A stretch of 64,000 bases of DNA from Geodermatophilaceae bacterium URHA0031 (GTDB taxonomy: Bacteria > Actinomycetota > Actinomycetes > Mycobacteriales > Geodermatophilaceae). Position numbers and translations under genes: made by a program. Below the pieces are notes generated by a model, which saw only the letters and a program-made list of their open reading frames with translations, searched no databases and had not been told where the DNA came from. The stretch spans positions 310,001-374,000 of the forward strand of contig JHVP01000005.1 in NCBI GenBank assembly GCA_000620205.1, written 5' to 3'. Below are positions 52,696-59,898 of this stretch, piece by piece; within the stretch, counting starts at the first letter, position 1, and every line of letters starts with the position of its first letter.

Positions 52696-53496
52696 ATGAC
52701 CAGCTCCACCACCGAGGAACTGCAGCGCTTCACCCTCCGCGACCGGGTGGCCGTCGTCGCCGGCGGCTCCGGCGGTGTCGGCGTCCGCGCCTGCGGCGCG
52801 CTGGCCGCCGTCGGCGCCAAGGTGGCCGTCATCGGCCGCTCCGAGGAGCGGCTGGCCGAAGCCCGGAAGGCGGTGGAGAACGCCGGTGGCGAGGCCCTGG
52901 TCATCGCCGGCGACATGGCCGACAAGGGCGCCGCCGACGACGCGGTGCAGCAGACCGTGGACGCCTTCGGGCGGGTCGACGTCCTGGTGAACGGCATCGG
53001 TGGCGGTGCGGGCACCGCCCTGTACCCCGCCGAGGAGTACCCGCAGGCCGAGTGGGACCGGATCCTCGACCTGAACCTCACGACGGCCCTGCTGGTCTCC
53101 CAGGCCGCGGCCCGGGCGATGATCGCCGGCGGCCGCGGCGGCTCGGTCCTCAACGTCAGCTCGGTGCGCGGCCAGCTCGGCATCGACGCCGGCTACTCCG
53201 CCTACGTCGCCGCCAAGGGCGCGATGGACGCCCTGACCCGCCAGCACGCCACCGAGTGGGCCAAGCACGGCATCCGGGTCAACGCCATCTCTCCCACCTT
53301 CGTCCAGACCCCGCAGGCGGCCTCGCTGCTGGCCCAGCCCGGGTTCTACGACAACCTGGTGAGCCGCATCCCACTGCGCCGGATCGCCGACCCCGACGAC
53401 CTGGTCGGCGCCCTGCTGTTCTTCTGCTCCGACGCGTCCTCGTTCGTCACGGGCCAGGTCCTCACGCTGGACGGCGGCCTGACGGCGACCCAGTGA
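52696..53496 (+). CDS. Short-chain dehydrogenase/reductase
   Basis: A 266-residue SDR: cofactor loop VAGGSGGVGVRACG (about 18-31), NGIGGG, active-site serine in LNVSSVRG (about 156), and Tyr-x3-Lys in YSAYVAAKGAM (about 172-182). Length and pattern suit gluconate 5-dehydrogenase or 3-oxoacyl reductase-type enzymes. It overlaps the next dehydrogenase by GTGA. ACGCCGGAGG precedes the ATG at 52696. Confidence 0.9.
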   Translation: MTSSTTEELQRFTLRDRVAVVAGGSGGVGVRACGALAAVGAKVAVIGRSEERLAEARKAVENAGGEALVIAGDMADKGAADDAVQQTVDAFGRVDVLVNGIGGGAGTALYPAEEYPQAEWDRILDLNLTTALLVSQAAARAMIAGGRGGSVLNVSSVRGQLGIDAGYSAYVAAKGAMDALTRQHATEWAKHGIRVNAISPTFVQTPQAASLLAQPGFYDNLVSRIPLRRIADPDDLVGALLFFCSDASSFVTGQVLTLDGGLTATQ

Positions 53497-54614
53497 CGAC
53501 GGCGCACCGCGCGACCGCGGCGGTCGTCCGGGGGCAGGGCGGCCCGTTCCTGCTCGAGCAGGTGCAGGTCAGCGGGCCGCGCCCGGACGAGGTCCTGGTC
53601 GAGGTCGCGGCCGCCGGCATGTGCCACACCGACCTGCTGGTACGCGACCAGCGACCCGGGGTGCTGCCGGCGATCGTCGGCCACGAGGGCGCCGGCGTGG
53701 TGCGGGAGGTGGGCAGCGAGGTCCGCGGCGTCGTCCCCGGCGCGCACGTCGTCCTGAGCTTCCCGTCGTGCGGTGCGTGCGTGCGGTGCCGCACCGGCCA
53801 TTCGGCCTACTGCGACTCCATCGCGACCCTCAAGTTCGGCTGCCGCCGTCCGGACGGCACCGTGGCCACCACCGACGCCGACGGCGAGCCGGTCGGCGAC
53901 CAGTTCTTCGGTCAGTCGTCGTTCAGCAGCCTCGCGGTCGTGAACGCCCGCAGCGTGGTCCCGGTGCCCGACGACGTCGACCTGCGCACCGCGGGGCCGC
54001 TGGCGTGCGGCGTGCAGACCGGCGCGGGCACCGTGCTGGACGTCCTGCGGGTCTCCCCGGGCTCGTCCATCGCGGTCTTCGGCGCCGGCTCGGTGGGGCT
54101 CTGCGCGATCATGGCCGCCCGGCTGTGCGGCGCCACCACGATCGTCGCGGTCAACCGCCGTGCCTCCCGGCTGGCGCTGGCCGCCGAGTTCGGCGCGACC
54201 CACCTGGTCTCCCCCACCGACGCCGACCCGGTCGAGGCGATCCGCGCGGCCACCGGTGGCCGGGGCGTGGAGTTCGCGTTCGAGACGACCGGCGTCCCGG
54301 AGGTGCTCACCCAGGCCGTGCGGTCGCTGGACTCTCTGGGCACCTGCGCCTACGTCGGGACGGCCGCACCGGGTGAGCTGGGCGGCATCCCGATGCTGGA
54401 GGCGATGACGAAGGGGCTCACCGTGCGCGGGGTCCTGCAGGGCGACAGCACCCCGGCGCGCACCATCCCGCGACTGCTGGACCTGCACCGGCGCGGCCTG
54501 CTGCCCTTCGACCGGCTGATCACCCACTACCGGCTCGACGAGGTCAACCAGGCGGCCGCGGACACCGAGGCAGGCGACGTCGTCAAGCCGGTCCTCCTCA
54601 TGCCGGGGGCCTGA
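53493..54614 (+). CDS. Zinc-dependent alcohol dehydrogenase, aryl-alcohol dehydrogenase type
   Basis: A 373-residue class III/XylB-like dehydrogenase. It has AAGMCHTDLLVRDQ (catalytic zinc Cys, about 41), VGHEGAGVV (zinc His/Glu, about 66), the structural cluster CGACVRCRTGHSAYC and NAD motif IAVFGAGSVGLCAIMAA (about 190). QSSFSSLAVVNARSVVPVP resembles benzyl-alcohol and aryl-alcohol dehydrogenases. It may oxidise a primary alcohol to an aldehyde, which could feed the molybdenum hydroxylase. GTG overlaps the SDR stop. This is the last gene of the catabolic cluster; a small hairpin follows. Confidence 0.9.
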   Translation: MTTAHRATAAVVRGQGGPFLLEQVQVSGPRPDEVLVEVAAAGMCHTDLLVRDQRPGVLPAIVGHEGAGVVREVGSEVRGVVPGAHVVLSFPSCGACVRCRTGHSAYCDSIATLKFGCRRPDGTVATTDADGEPVGDQFFGQSSFSSLAVVNARSVVPVPDDVDLRTAGPLACGVQTGAGTVLDVLRVSPGSSIAVFGAGSVGLCAIMAARLCGATTIVAVNRRASRLALAAEFGATHLVSPTDADPVEAIRAATGGRGVEFAFETTGVPEVLTQAVRSLDSLGTCAYVGTAAPGELGGIPMLEAMTKGLTVRGVLQGDSTPARTIPRLLDLHRRGLLPFDRLITHYRLDEVNQAAADTEAGDVVKPVLLMPGA

Positions 54615-54932
54615 GCGCGGCCGGAAGGCCGGGTACCGCACCGCGGTCTCCTGCCCTCTCCCTTGCTCCTCGAGCAAGACCCCGCCAGAAGGAAGATCGG
54701 CCTCGCGCGCTGAAAGGCCGGTCCGTGCGCGGATCTGTCTCAAGAGGCGGCGACCGGGACAGCACGAGTTCCCCACGAGTGCTGACATCCTGGCGTGACG
54801 ACGTGGTGACGGCCGAGGCGTTTGACTTCAGGCCGATTTCCGAGACGAAGGGCGCTGGGGGCAACGGATCCGGCATCGCGCCGCTGGCTCCAGGGATGGG
54901 CATCGTCCGCCACACGGCACGAGGGAATCGAG
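54615..54932. other. 318-base region without a recognised gene
   Basis: Holds a small stem-loop at 54662-54678 just past the alcohol dehydrogenase gene, then less GC-rich sequence leading to the repeat-protein gene. GAGGGAATCGAG directly before the ATG at 54933 is a fair ribosome site. A longer in-frame start at 54822 exists but shows no repeat homology. I see no other gene here. Confidence 0.4.
54662..54678 (+). terminator. Weak stem-loop after the aryl-alcohol dehydrogenase gene
   Basis: CTTGCTC and GAGCAAG form a 7-bp perfect stem with a CTC loop, 48 bases after the stop. It is shorter than other hairpins in the window, so a terminator role is only likely. Confidence 0.5.
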
Positions 54933-55457
54933 ATGGGCCCCAACGTCACGTTCTACCGCAGTACCGACGGAGCCTTGTCCGTCGGGCACATCAACGGTTC
55001 GGTGCTCCTCGTCGAGGACCAGAGCGGCGGCGCGGCCCCCGATCGGACGCATGTGGTGAGGATCGGCTCCGACGTCCTGTTCTACCGCAGCGACGACGGG
55101 ACCTTCTTCCTCGCGCACATCGACAGTTCCGGGCACCTCATCGGCAGCCAGAGCGGCAGCACCGGCCCGAACTGGACGCACATCGTGACGATCGGCTCCA
55201 ACGTCCTGTTCTACCGGAGCGACAACGGGAACGTCCTCGTCGCGCACATCGACAGTTCGGGGCATCTGGCCGAAACGCACACCAAGCGCGTAGCTCCGAA
55301 CTGGACGCACATCGTGGCGGTCGGCTCCAACGTCCTCCTCTACCGGAGCGACGACGGGACGTTCCTGGTCGGGCACATCGACACGTCCGGGCACCTTGTC
55401 GAGAGGCACAGCAGCGGCGCAGCTCCGAACTGGACGCACATCGTGGCGGTCGGCTGA
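54933..55457 (+). CDS. Protein built entirely of four tandem 43-residue repeats (possible small beta-propeller)
   Basis: A 174-residue protein that is exactly Met, four 43-residue repeats, and one final Gly. Each repeat follows G-S-N-V-L-F-Y-R-S-D-D-G, then F-L-V-x-H-I-D-S-S-G-H-L, a variable loop and P-N-W-T-H-I-V. The repeats start at residues 2, 45, 88 and 131; the first is the most diverged. There is no signal peptide or membrane segment from this start. Two short beta strands, a DG turn and a tryptophan per repeat fit blade-like or lectin-like folds, but I do not recognise a named family. The last repeat ends in GGC TGA where the earlier ones read GGC TCC, so the array may be truncated. 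Starting 37 codons earlier would break the perfect periodicity. Confidence 0.75.
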   Translation: MGPNVTFYRSTDGALSVGHINGSVLLVEDQSGGAAPDRTHVVRIGSDVLFYRSDDGTFFLAHIDSSGHLIGSQSGSTGPNWTHIVTIGSNVLFYRSDNGNVLVAHIDSSGHLAETHTKRVAPNWTHIVAVGSNVLLYRSDDGTFLVGHIDTSGHLVERHSSGAAPNWTHIVAVG

Positions 55458-55508
55458 GAGTGCTCCGCCACATGCCGGCCGCCCCATGGGGTCCTTGCCC
55501 GAAGCCGC

Positions 55509-55967
55509 TCAGCCGGCGTCCGCGGCACCGAGCGGCGGCAGGACACCCGCGCCCGTCAACCAGCCCATCCAGTCGCCGAAGTGCCACAGCTCCACGATCC
55601 GACGCTCATGCCACTGGGCGATGAGCACGCCGGTGGCCTGGGTCGATCGACCAGTGGGAGGCGTCGGGAGCAACGGGTTCTCGCCGCTGTAGGTCCCCGT
55701 GCAATGCCATCTGTGGACCGTGGTGTTCCCGTCGACGATCAACTGGTCCTGCTCGACAGAGAAATCGGGAAAGGCCTGATGGAAGCCCGTCACGAAGTCC
55801 CGCAGACCTCCCTTGTCCAGGTCCGGGAAGGGCGGGATGTGGTAGACGAGGTCGTCGCTGTACACCTCGTCCACGCTGGACACGTCCCCGCGTTCCCAGC
55901 CCGCGCGGACTCGGTCGAAGTAGGCGCGCGCCAACTCTCGGATGGCGACTGGGGTGGTCTGAGTCAT
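55509..55967 (-). CDS. SnoaL-like / ester-cyclase family protein
   Basis: A 152-residue NTF2-like protein: ARAYFDRVRAGWERGDVSSVDEVYSDDLVYHIPPFPDLDKGGLRDFVTGFHQAFPDFSVEQDQLIVDG, then VHRWHCTGTYSGE and IVELWHFGDWMGWLTGAGVLPPLG. These are typical of the SnoaL/ester-cyclase fold. Members range from polyketide cyclases to non-enzymatic proteins, so function is open. GGAGG lies eight bases before the ATG at 55965-55967. It converges with the repeat protein, 51 bases apart, and has no obvious partner. Confidence 0.85.
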   Translation of the reverse strand: MTQTTPVAIRELARAYFDRVRAGWERGDVSSVDEVYSDDLVYHIPPFPDLDKGGLRDFVTGFHQAFPDFSVEQDQLIVDGNTTVHRWHCTGTYSGENPLLPTPPTGRSTQATGVLIAQWHERRIVELWHFGDWMGWLTGAGVLPPLGAADAG

Positions 55968-56121
55968 CGCTGACCTCCGTTCAGCTCCCGTCTTCGGGAC
56001 GGTGAACACGACGCTAGAGACGTCAGCGGCCCATCAGCAGGGCCGTAGGCCCTCTCGTCCGCTGCCCCTGAATGGGCGCTGTGGGTCAGTCAGCGGCCCT
56101 GCCGCCGGGGGCCTTGGCACT

Positions 56122-56634
56122 TCACCCAGGCGCGGTCCAGCGGGGGCGGTGGCGCACCACCTCCGTGGGTGTCCCGGGAGCGAAGTAGGTCGCGCGGCGG
56201 CGGCTGAGTCGGTTCAGCTCCCAGCCCCAGGGCACGCGTGCAGCCTTCGCCTTGTTGTGGCGCCGGCACAACGCCTGACCGTTGGCCAGGTCGGTCCAGC
56301 CGCCGCGGCTGTGAGGATGGACGTGATCGGCCTCCAGCGCGCCCGTCTGCTGGCAGCGACCGCCCAACCACCCGTGGTGCTCGCATCGGCCGCCGGCCCG
56401 GGTCAAGATCGTGATCTTGTCGGCACGCGTGAACGTGCGCACGGCATCGCGTGCGTGCCCGGGATGAACCACGTCGCGGACCATGCGGACGCCGGCCCGG
56501 ACCACCAGCAGCGTCGCGAGCACGACGAACCACGGGTGTGCCCACAAAACGTGCCAGACAGCGTGCACGAGCTGGTCGCTGGAGGTGCCCCACTCGTCGG
56601 ACAACTGCACCGCCAGGGGTGTCGTCTGGCTCAT
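56122..56634 (-). CDS. HNH endonuclease with N-terminal membrane helix
   Basis: About 170 residues. The N-terminal third holds a hydrophobic segment (AVWHVLWAHPWFVVLATLLVVRAG, about 25-48). The C-terminal half is an HNH domain: CEHHGWLGGRCQQTGALEADHVHPHSRGGWTDLANGQALCRRHNKAK, with zinc-type cysteines, the DH pair and the final HN-K. The mix of a membrane anchor and a nuclease is uncommon. It may act on incoming or exposed DNA at the membrane, though this is speculation. The start is uncertain: ATG 56634 or GTG 56658; neither has a strong ribosome site. Confidence 0.78.
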   Translation of the reverse strand: MSQTTPLAVQLSDEWGTSSDQLVHAVWHVLWAHPWFVVLATLLVVRAGVRMVRDVVHPGHARDAVRTFTRADKITILTRAGGRCEHHGWLGGRCQQTGALEADHVHPHSRGGWTDLANGQALCRRHNKAKAARVPWGWELNRLSRRRATYFAPGTPTEVVRHRPRWTAPG

Positions 56635-57009
56635 CGGATCGGCCGCCGGCGCATACACGAGAGGTTAGGAATCGCCTCCGCCTCCCACAGTCGCCCTGCT
56701 GGGGGACAGCAGGGCGAGCAGCCGTCACGCTGAGAATCGGGGCCGCCTTGACGGCCGCCTCGGAAGGGACCAGGCCACCCGAATGGGCCGGGGCCAGGGA
56801 TTGCGGTGACCCAGTGTCGACGTCAACGTGGAAAAGGGTCTGGTGCGAGGTCGGGGTTGCCCCTGAGTCGGACGCTCCGGGGTGGGGGCTGGGCCCGGTT
56901 CTTTAGCGCGTCCCGCTGCACCGGCCCGGCCGACGTTCCCGCGGAAACGTCGCCGAGCGACGAGCCTCGCCGTGCGAACGCTCCTGCGGGGACGTCACCG
57001 CGGCTGACG

Positions 57010-57034
57010 GTCCCTGAGTAGACCGCTCAGGGAC
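57010..57034. repeat. Palindromic repeat E1
   Basis: GTCCCTGAG, a 7-base loop TAGACCG, then CTCAGGGAC: a perfect 9-bp stem. It belongs to a family of four elements between 57.0 and 59.85 kb. The sequence to its right (CCAGCGCCGGCTCGC) also resembles that beyond E3. The stop codon of the candidate ORF at 57027 lies in its right arm. Confidence 0.7.
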
Positions 57035-57194
57035 TCCAGCGCCGGCTCGCCCAGAAGGCGGCTTCAAGGCGATTTCGGACCACCCTCGGGTCATGCCGTG
57101 CCACCAGGTCACCGAGCGCTGCGGAGACGTTCGAGACGGCTTCGGACGTCTCCATCAGCACGAGCATCGGCTTGAGCGAGAAACTCCTCCTCAT
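57027..57194 (-). CDS. Candidate small protein (55 aa)
   Basis: A 55-codon frame starting MRRSFSLKPMLVLMETSEAV and ending LEAAFWASRRWSP. The composition is protein-like and its TGA lies in the arm of palindrome E1, as if E1 were its terminator. No family is recognised and the ribosome site is weak. Confidence 0.3.
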   Translation of the reverse strand: MRRSFSLKPMLVLMETSEAVSNVSAALGDLVARHDPRVVRNRLEAAFWASRRWSP

Positions 57195-57759
57195 TCCGCA
57201 CCCTGCTTGACCGCGGGTGATGCGGGAAGACTGCCACGCCATCCTTGCCGCCCCTACTACTCGCAGGACCATGGTTGCGCAGGTGTTTTCCGCCTCTATA
57301 GAGAGCGCGACATTGAGCGGTATAACGGAGCGGTGACGCCGGACTCCCTACGGTGACGTGGCCAGCGTAGGCTGGTATGCGTGCGGTTCACGAATCCGTA
57401 AAAAACGGGCCTCAACCCCGAACGCACTTCGGTCACAAGGTCGCAGCCACGGGCGCCGCCGCAGTGCTGACGCGTCCGTGGCGGTCGAAAGAGATACAGT
57501 CCCGGCGATAGGGCTGTGCCTTATCCTGCTCACGGGACCCTCGCTTGCCCGAGAATTCGAGGCCCGCCACGGATTGGCTGACGCAAAGCCTGCACGCTGA
57601 CTAGCCGACTGTCTGAACGGACGGGAGAACGCAGGTGTCCCGTAGTGGCGGCGCCTTCACGGACAACGCCCCTTCCGTTCGGGATTCGGACAGTGACCGG
57701 ATGATCAGGGGCTGGCGCAACGGGGTCGCGACCGAGCAGTCGGTGATCACGAGGAGTCG

Positions 57760-58683
57760 TCACGGTGAAACGTCCGGGGGCACCTGCACCGGCGTGGTCG
57801 CTAGAAGGAACAGCGCAGCGAGGAGCAGCGCGATGAGAGCTAGCGCGAACCAGCGCGATGCCTGTTTGAGGCGTTCAAGCTTCCAGTCTGCGAGGAAGCC
57901 GCCCCGCCGTTCCGCGAGGAGTAACGCCGCGAGTTCGTCTCGTGTGACCGCAGCGTCGCCACCGCCGACTCTCGCCCGGCCGATGATTTCCGATGATTCG
58001 AATGGCCGCGGCCAATCTATGCGCTTCACTGCTGCCTGGTAGCCGCGGAAGCCCGACAGTACGAGACACCACACCGCAGTCAGGAGAAGCGATAGAAGAA
58101 AAAGACCGCTCCATCCCTCTGAGGGGCGCGGGCTTCCCCGGCCAGTGAGCAGTGCGGCGCCGACGGCGACGAGACCTGCCACTGCCGTCGCATAACCTTC
58201 AAATGCCCCCGATCGCGCTTCGATGGCCTGAACCCGCGCCTCTTGTCGCTCGTATCCAATGCGCGCTTGCTCGACCAATCCTGAGGGCGTCTTCAGGTCC
58301 AGATGAGTGCTCACCGCTTCCAGAAAGGCAACCTTGGCGGTGTCCGATGCGCCGGCCTGGAAGGTGAAGGGGGTGCGGTATGGAAGTGGCGGTTCAATCC
58401 AGTCCCAAATCCTGTAAGCGAGTTCCCGCCAACCGAATCGCATGCGGTTGAATTTCGGCAACTGCCTCGTACTCGGCATATCATGGACGTAGAGGAGCTG
58501 GCGGCAGCGTCGGCGCACCTCCTCTTCTGTCACTCTGCAAGCGTGTTGCTGGATCCGTGCAGAAAGTCGGGATGCGGAACGCCATCCGGTCGGCGTCAAC
58601 TCGAAGACGCCGACGGAAACTGCCCTGAGGACTATTCGAGGAGGAGTGTCCAGCTCGAATAGCTGATTTTCCGGAGTCGACAT
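57760..58683 (-). CDS. Unrecognised multi-pass membrane protein
   Basis: A 307-residue protein without a recognised family. The first 100 residues are soluble, with a basic region and possible helix-turn-helix-like segment (ELTPTGWRSASRLSARIQQ, VTEEEVRRRCRQLLYVHDMP). A middle segment has a charged helix (LVEQARIGYERQEARVQAIEARSGAFEG, about 135-160). Three hydrophobic helices follow: GYATAVAGLVAVGAALLTG, LFLLSLLLTAVWCLVLSGF and, at the C-terminus, WFALALIALLLAALFLLATTP. Codon use is less GC-rich than its neighbours, suggesting transfer. GGAG lies near the ATG at 58681-58683. A soluble sensor-like N-terminus joined to a small membrane unit recalls defence effectors, but nothing in the sequence proves it. 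Confidence 0.6.
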   Translation of the reverse strand: MSTPENQLFELDTPPRIVLRAVSVGVFELTPTGWRSASRLSARIQQHACRVTEEEVRRRCRQLLYVHDMPSTRQLPKFNRMRFGWRELAYRIWDWIEPPLPYRTPFTFQAGASDTAKVAFLEAVSTHLDLKTPSGLVEQARIGYERQEARVQAIEARSGAFEGYATAVAGLVAVGAALLTGRGSPRPSEGWSGLFLLSLLLTAVWCLVLSGFRGYQAAVKRIDWPRPFESSEIIGRARVGGGDAAVTRDELAALLLAERRGGFLADWKLERLKQASRWFALALIALLLAALFLLATTPVQVPPDVSP

Positions 58684-59259
58684 TGAAGGGACACTCCATC
58701 GACGGGGCCCTAAGCATCTGCGCTCACCGTCCGTACTGGCCGGTTGCCCGATAAGCTCACGAGCAGGCTCTGCCAGTGCTTGTCCCGGATCGGCGGGATT
58801 GCAACCTCCCTGCTCGCTGGAACGGATTGGCAACTTTCTGGCTGCCCGATGTGCCGCACAGCTCTGCTCAACTGGGCTGAAGCACTTGATGCGAGACCAG
58901 GGCGACGTCCATTTCACCGTAGTCGCCGTCACGAGATTGTCACCTCGGCGTCACGCTGGAGCCCGGTGATCGGGTCCCTCAGCAGCAGGCCGAGCGGGAC
59001 TGGCCTCGGGTGCACTCTCTCATCGGCAGCGCGGCGGTAGGGGGTGTGCATCCGCAAATGACGGATTTCCGCGGGAAGGCACCACGGTGGCGTAGGACAT
59101 GCGGCTCGCGCGGGTCGAAGAGTCCAACGGGTGTCCTCGAGTGGGCCGCTCAGGCACCGGGCGGCCTACGGACACCCCGCGACGAATATTCACCCCTTTG
59201 CGGGGATGTCGCTGGGCCAAGCCGCCAGGGTCGACGCGGGAAGCCATCATTCTGGCGGT
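58684..59259. other. 576-base region without a confident gene
   Basis: Intergenic between the multi-pass protein (minus) and the first two-TM protein (plus). It holds palindromic repeat E2 at 59131-59161. The open frames in it (for example plus-strand 58744-59040) have a low-complexity composition and no family features. No promoter is clear enough to name. Confidence 0.4.
59131..59161. repeat. Palindromic repeat E2
   Basis: GTCCTCGAG, TGGGCCG, CTCAGGCAC: a diverged copy with an imperfect stem and the conserved loop. The extension to its right (CGGGCGGCCT) matches that of E4. Confidence 0.55.
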
Positions 59260-59520
59260 ATGGGCAAGCGAACCACCTGGATGGTCATCACAGCAGCGCT
59301 GATCGCCGGTTGGGCCGTTGTCGTCGCGCTACTCGTCCTCGCGTTCACGGACTGGTCCAGCGGCATCCAGGTGTTGGCCGGCGGCGCCATGTCGGGCTTC
59401 GGTGCAGGGGCGATCCTCTGGCTTCGCATGGGGCGGTTGCCCGAGTCGTCGGGCGTTGACCTGTCCCCGCGTCGGCCGCTCAGGGACACCAGAACCGGTT
59501 CGCTCTCGGAAAGGCGATGA
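59260..59520 (+). CDS. Small two-helix membrane protein 1
   Basis: An 86-residue protein with two hydrophobic helices (WMVITAALIAGWAVVVALLVLAF and IQVLAGGAMSGFGAGAILWLRM) and a polar C-terminal tail, which is encoded in part by palindromic repeat E3. The ATG at 59260 opens a basic MGKRTT start. No family is recognised. Its layout (basic start, two helices joined by a short acidic loop) is shared with the next gene, which suggests a diverged duplicate pair. Confidence 0.55.
   Translation: MGKRTTWMVITAALIAGWAVVVALLVLAFTDWSSGIQVLAGGAMSGFGAGAILWLRMGRLPESSGVDLSPRRPLRDTRTGSLSERR
59461..59489. repeat. Palindromic repeat E3, inside the C-terminal codons of the small membrane protein
   Basis: TGTCCCCGCG, TCGGCCG, CTCAGGGACA: an imperfect palindrome of the same family. 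It encodes part of the tail of the protein at 59260-59520, so the repeat may have supplied that coding sequence. Bases to its right (CCAGAACCGGTTCGC) resemble those right of E1. Confidence 0.6.
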
Positions 59521-59600
59521 AGGCACGGATGTCTTCCGCGTCAGGTGGCGTGAGCGCTTGGCTCGTCCCGCCACATGAGAGCCTCTCGGACGTGAGCAGG

Positions 59601-59789
59601 ATGAACGGACGGACCCGCCGCCTTGCTTGGCTGGTCTGGGCGATTGTTCTAGCTTCGTTTGTCGTCGTGTGCTTCGCCTTGGGTTACACCGAGGCAGGCT
59701 TCGTCGGACTCGCCACAGGGCTGGTTGCACCGCCAGCCGGGAGGGTCGGGGTCTACCTGGCGCATCGCTGGGGTCTCGATTCGGATTGA
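59601..59789 (+). CDS. Small two-helix membrane protein 2
   Basis: A 62-residue protein starting MNGRTRRLAW, with hydrophobic helices LVWAIVLASFVVVCFALGY and AGFVGLATGLVAPPAGRVGVYL. The ATG at 59601 is preceded by AGCAGG. It follows the first two-TM gene by 80 bases and resembles it in layout. A longer frame begins at 59517, overlapping the previous stop by ATGA, but its extra residues look non-coding. Confidence 0.5.
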   Translation: MNGRTRRLAWLVWAIVLASFVVVCFALGYTEAGFVGLATGLVAPPAGRVGVYLAHRWGLDSD

Positions 59790-59815
59790 CCCTGCTGTTA
59801 GGGACCCGGGGCACT

Positions 59816-59840
59816 GTCCCTGAGTGGGCCGCTCTGGGAC
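59816..59840. repeat. Palindromic repeat E4
   Basis: GTCCCTGAG, TGGGCCG, CTCTGGGAC: 8 of 9 stem pairs intact. It lies 27 bases beyond the second small membrane protein and shares its right-hand extension (CAGGGCGGCCT) with E2. It may act as a terminator for that gene. Confidence 0.65.
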
Positions 59841-59898
59841 ACAGGGCGGCCTCGGGAGCGCTCTCCGTGGGGAGCTGCGCACCGCGTCGAATCGTTGA

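Larger units (their letters stand above)
56635..57759. other. 1.1-kb region without a confident gene, less GC-rich
   Basis: Contains one palindromic repeat (57010-57034), a perfect CTCTATAGAG palindrome at 57294-57303, and A/T-richer stretches near 57370-57410 (CCGTAAAAAACGG). Several frames of 60-90 codons exist but overlap one another, show no family features and have poor ribosome sites. The best candidate is listed at 57027-57194. I find no tRNA. Confidence 0.4.

Noticed and set aside
54822-54932. Longer N-terminus for the repeat protein
   Set aside because: The 37 extra residues break the exact 43-residue periodicity and have a poorer ribosome site.
57370-57400. tRNA-like T-arm (GGTTCACGAATCC)
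   Set aside because: No matching acceptor, D or anticodon stems around it, and the loop sequence differs from TTCGA/TTCAA forms.
57358-57600. Small ORF of 80 codons on the plus strand
   Set aside because: Composition is not protein-like, there is no ribosome site, and no family features appear.
58744-59040. 98-codon plus-strand frame
   Set aside because: No hydrophobic or domain pattern and no convincing start; overlaps unstructured intergenic sequence.
59020-59250. Minus-strand frame over repeat E2
   Set aside because: Arginine/proline-rich translation typical of high-GC noise.
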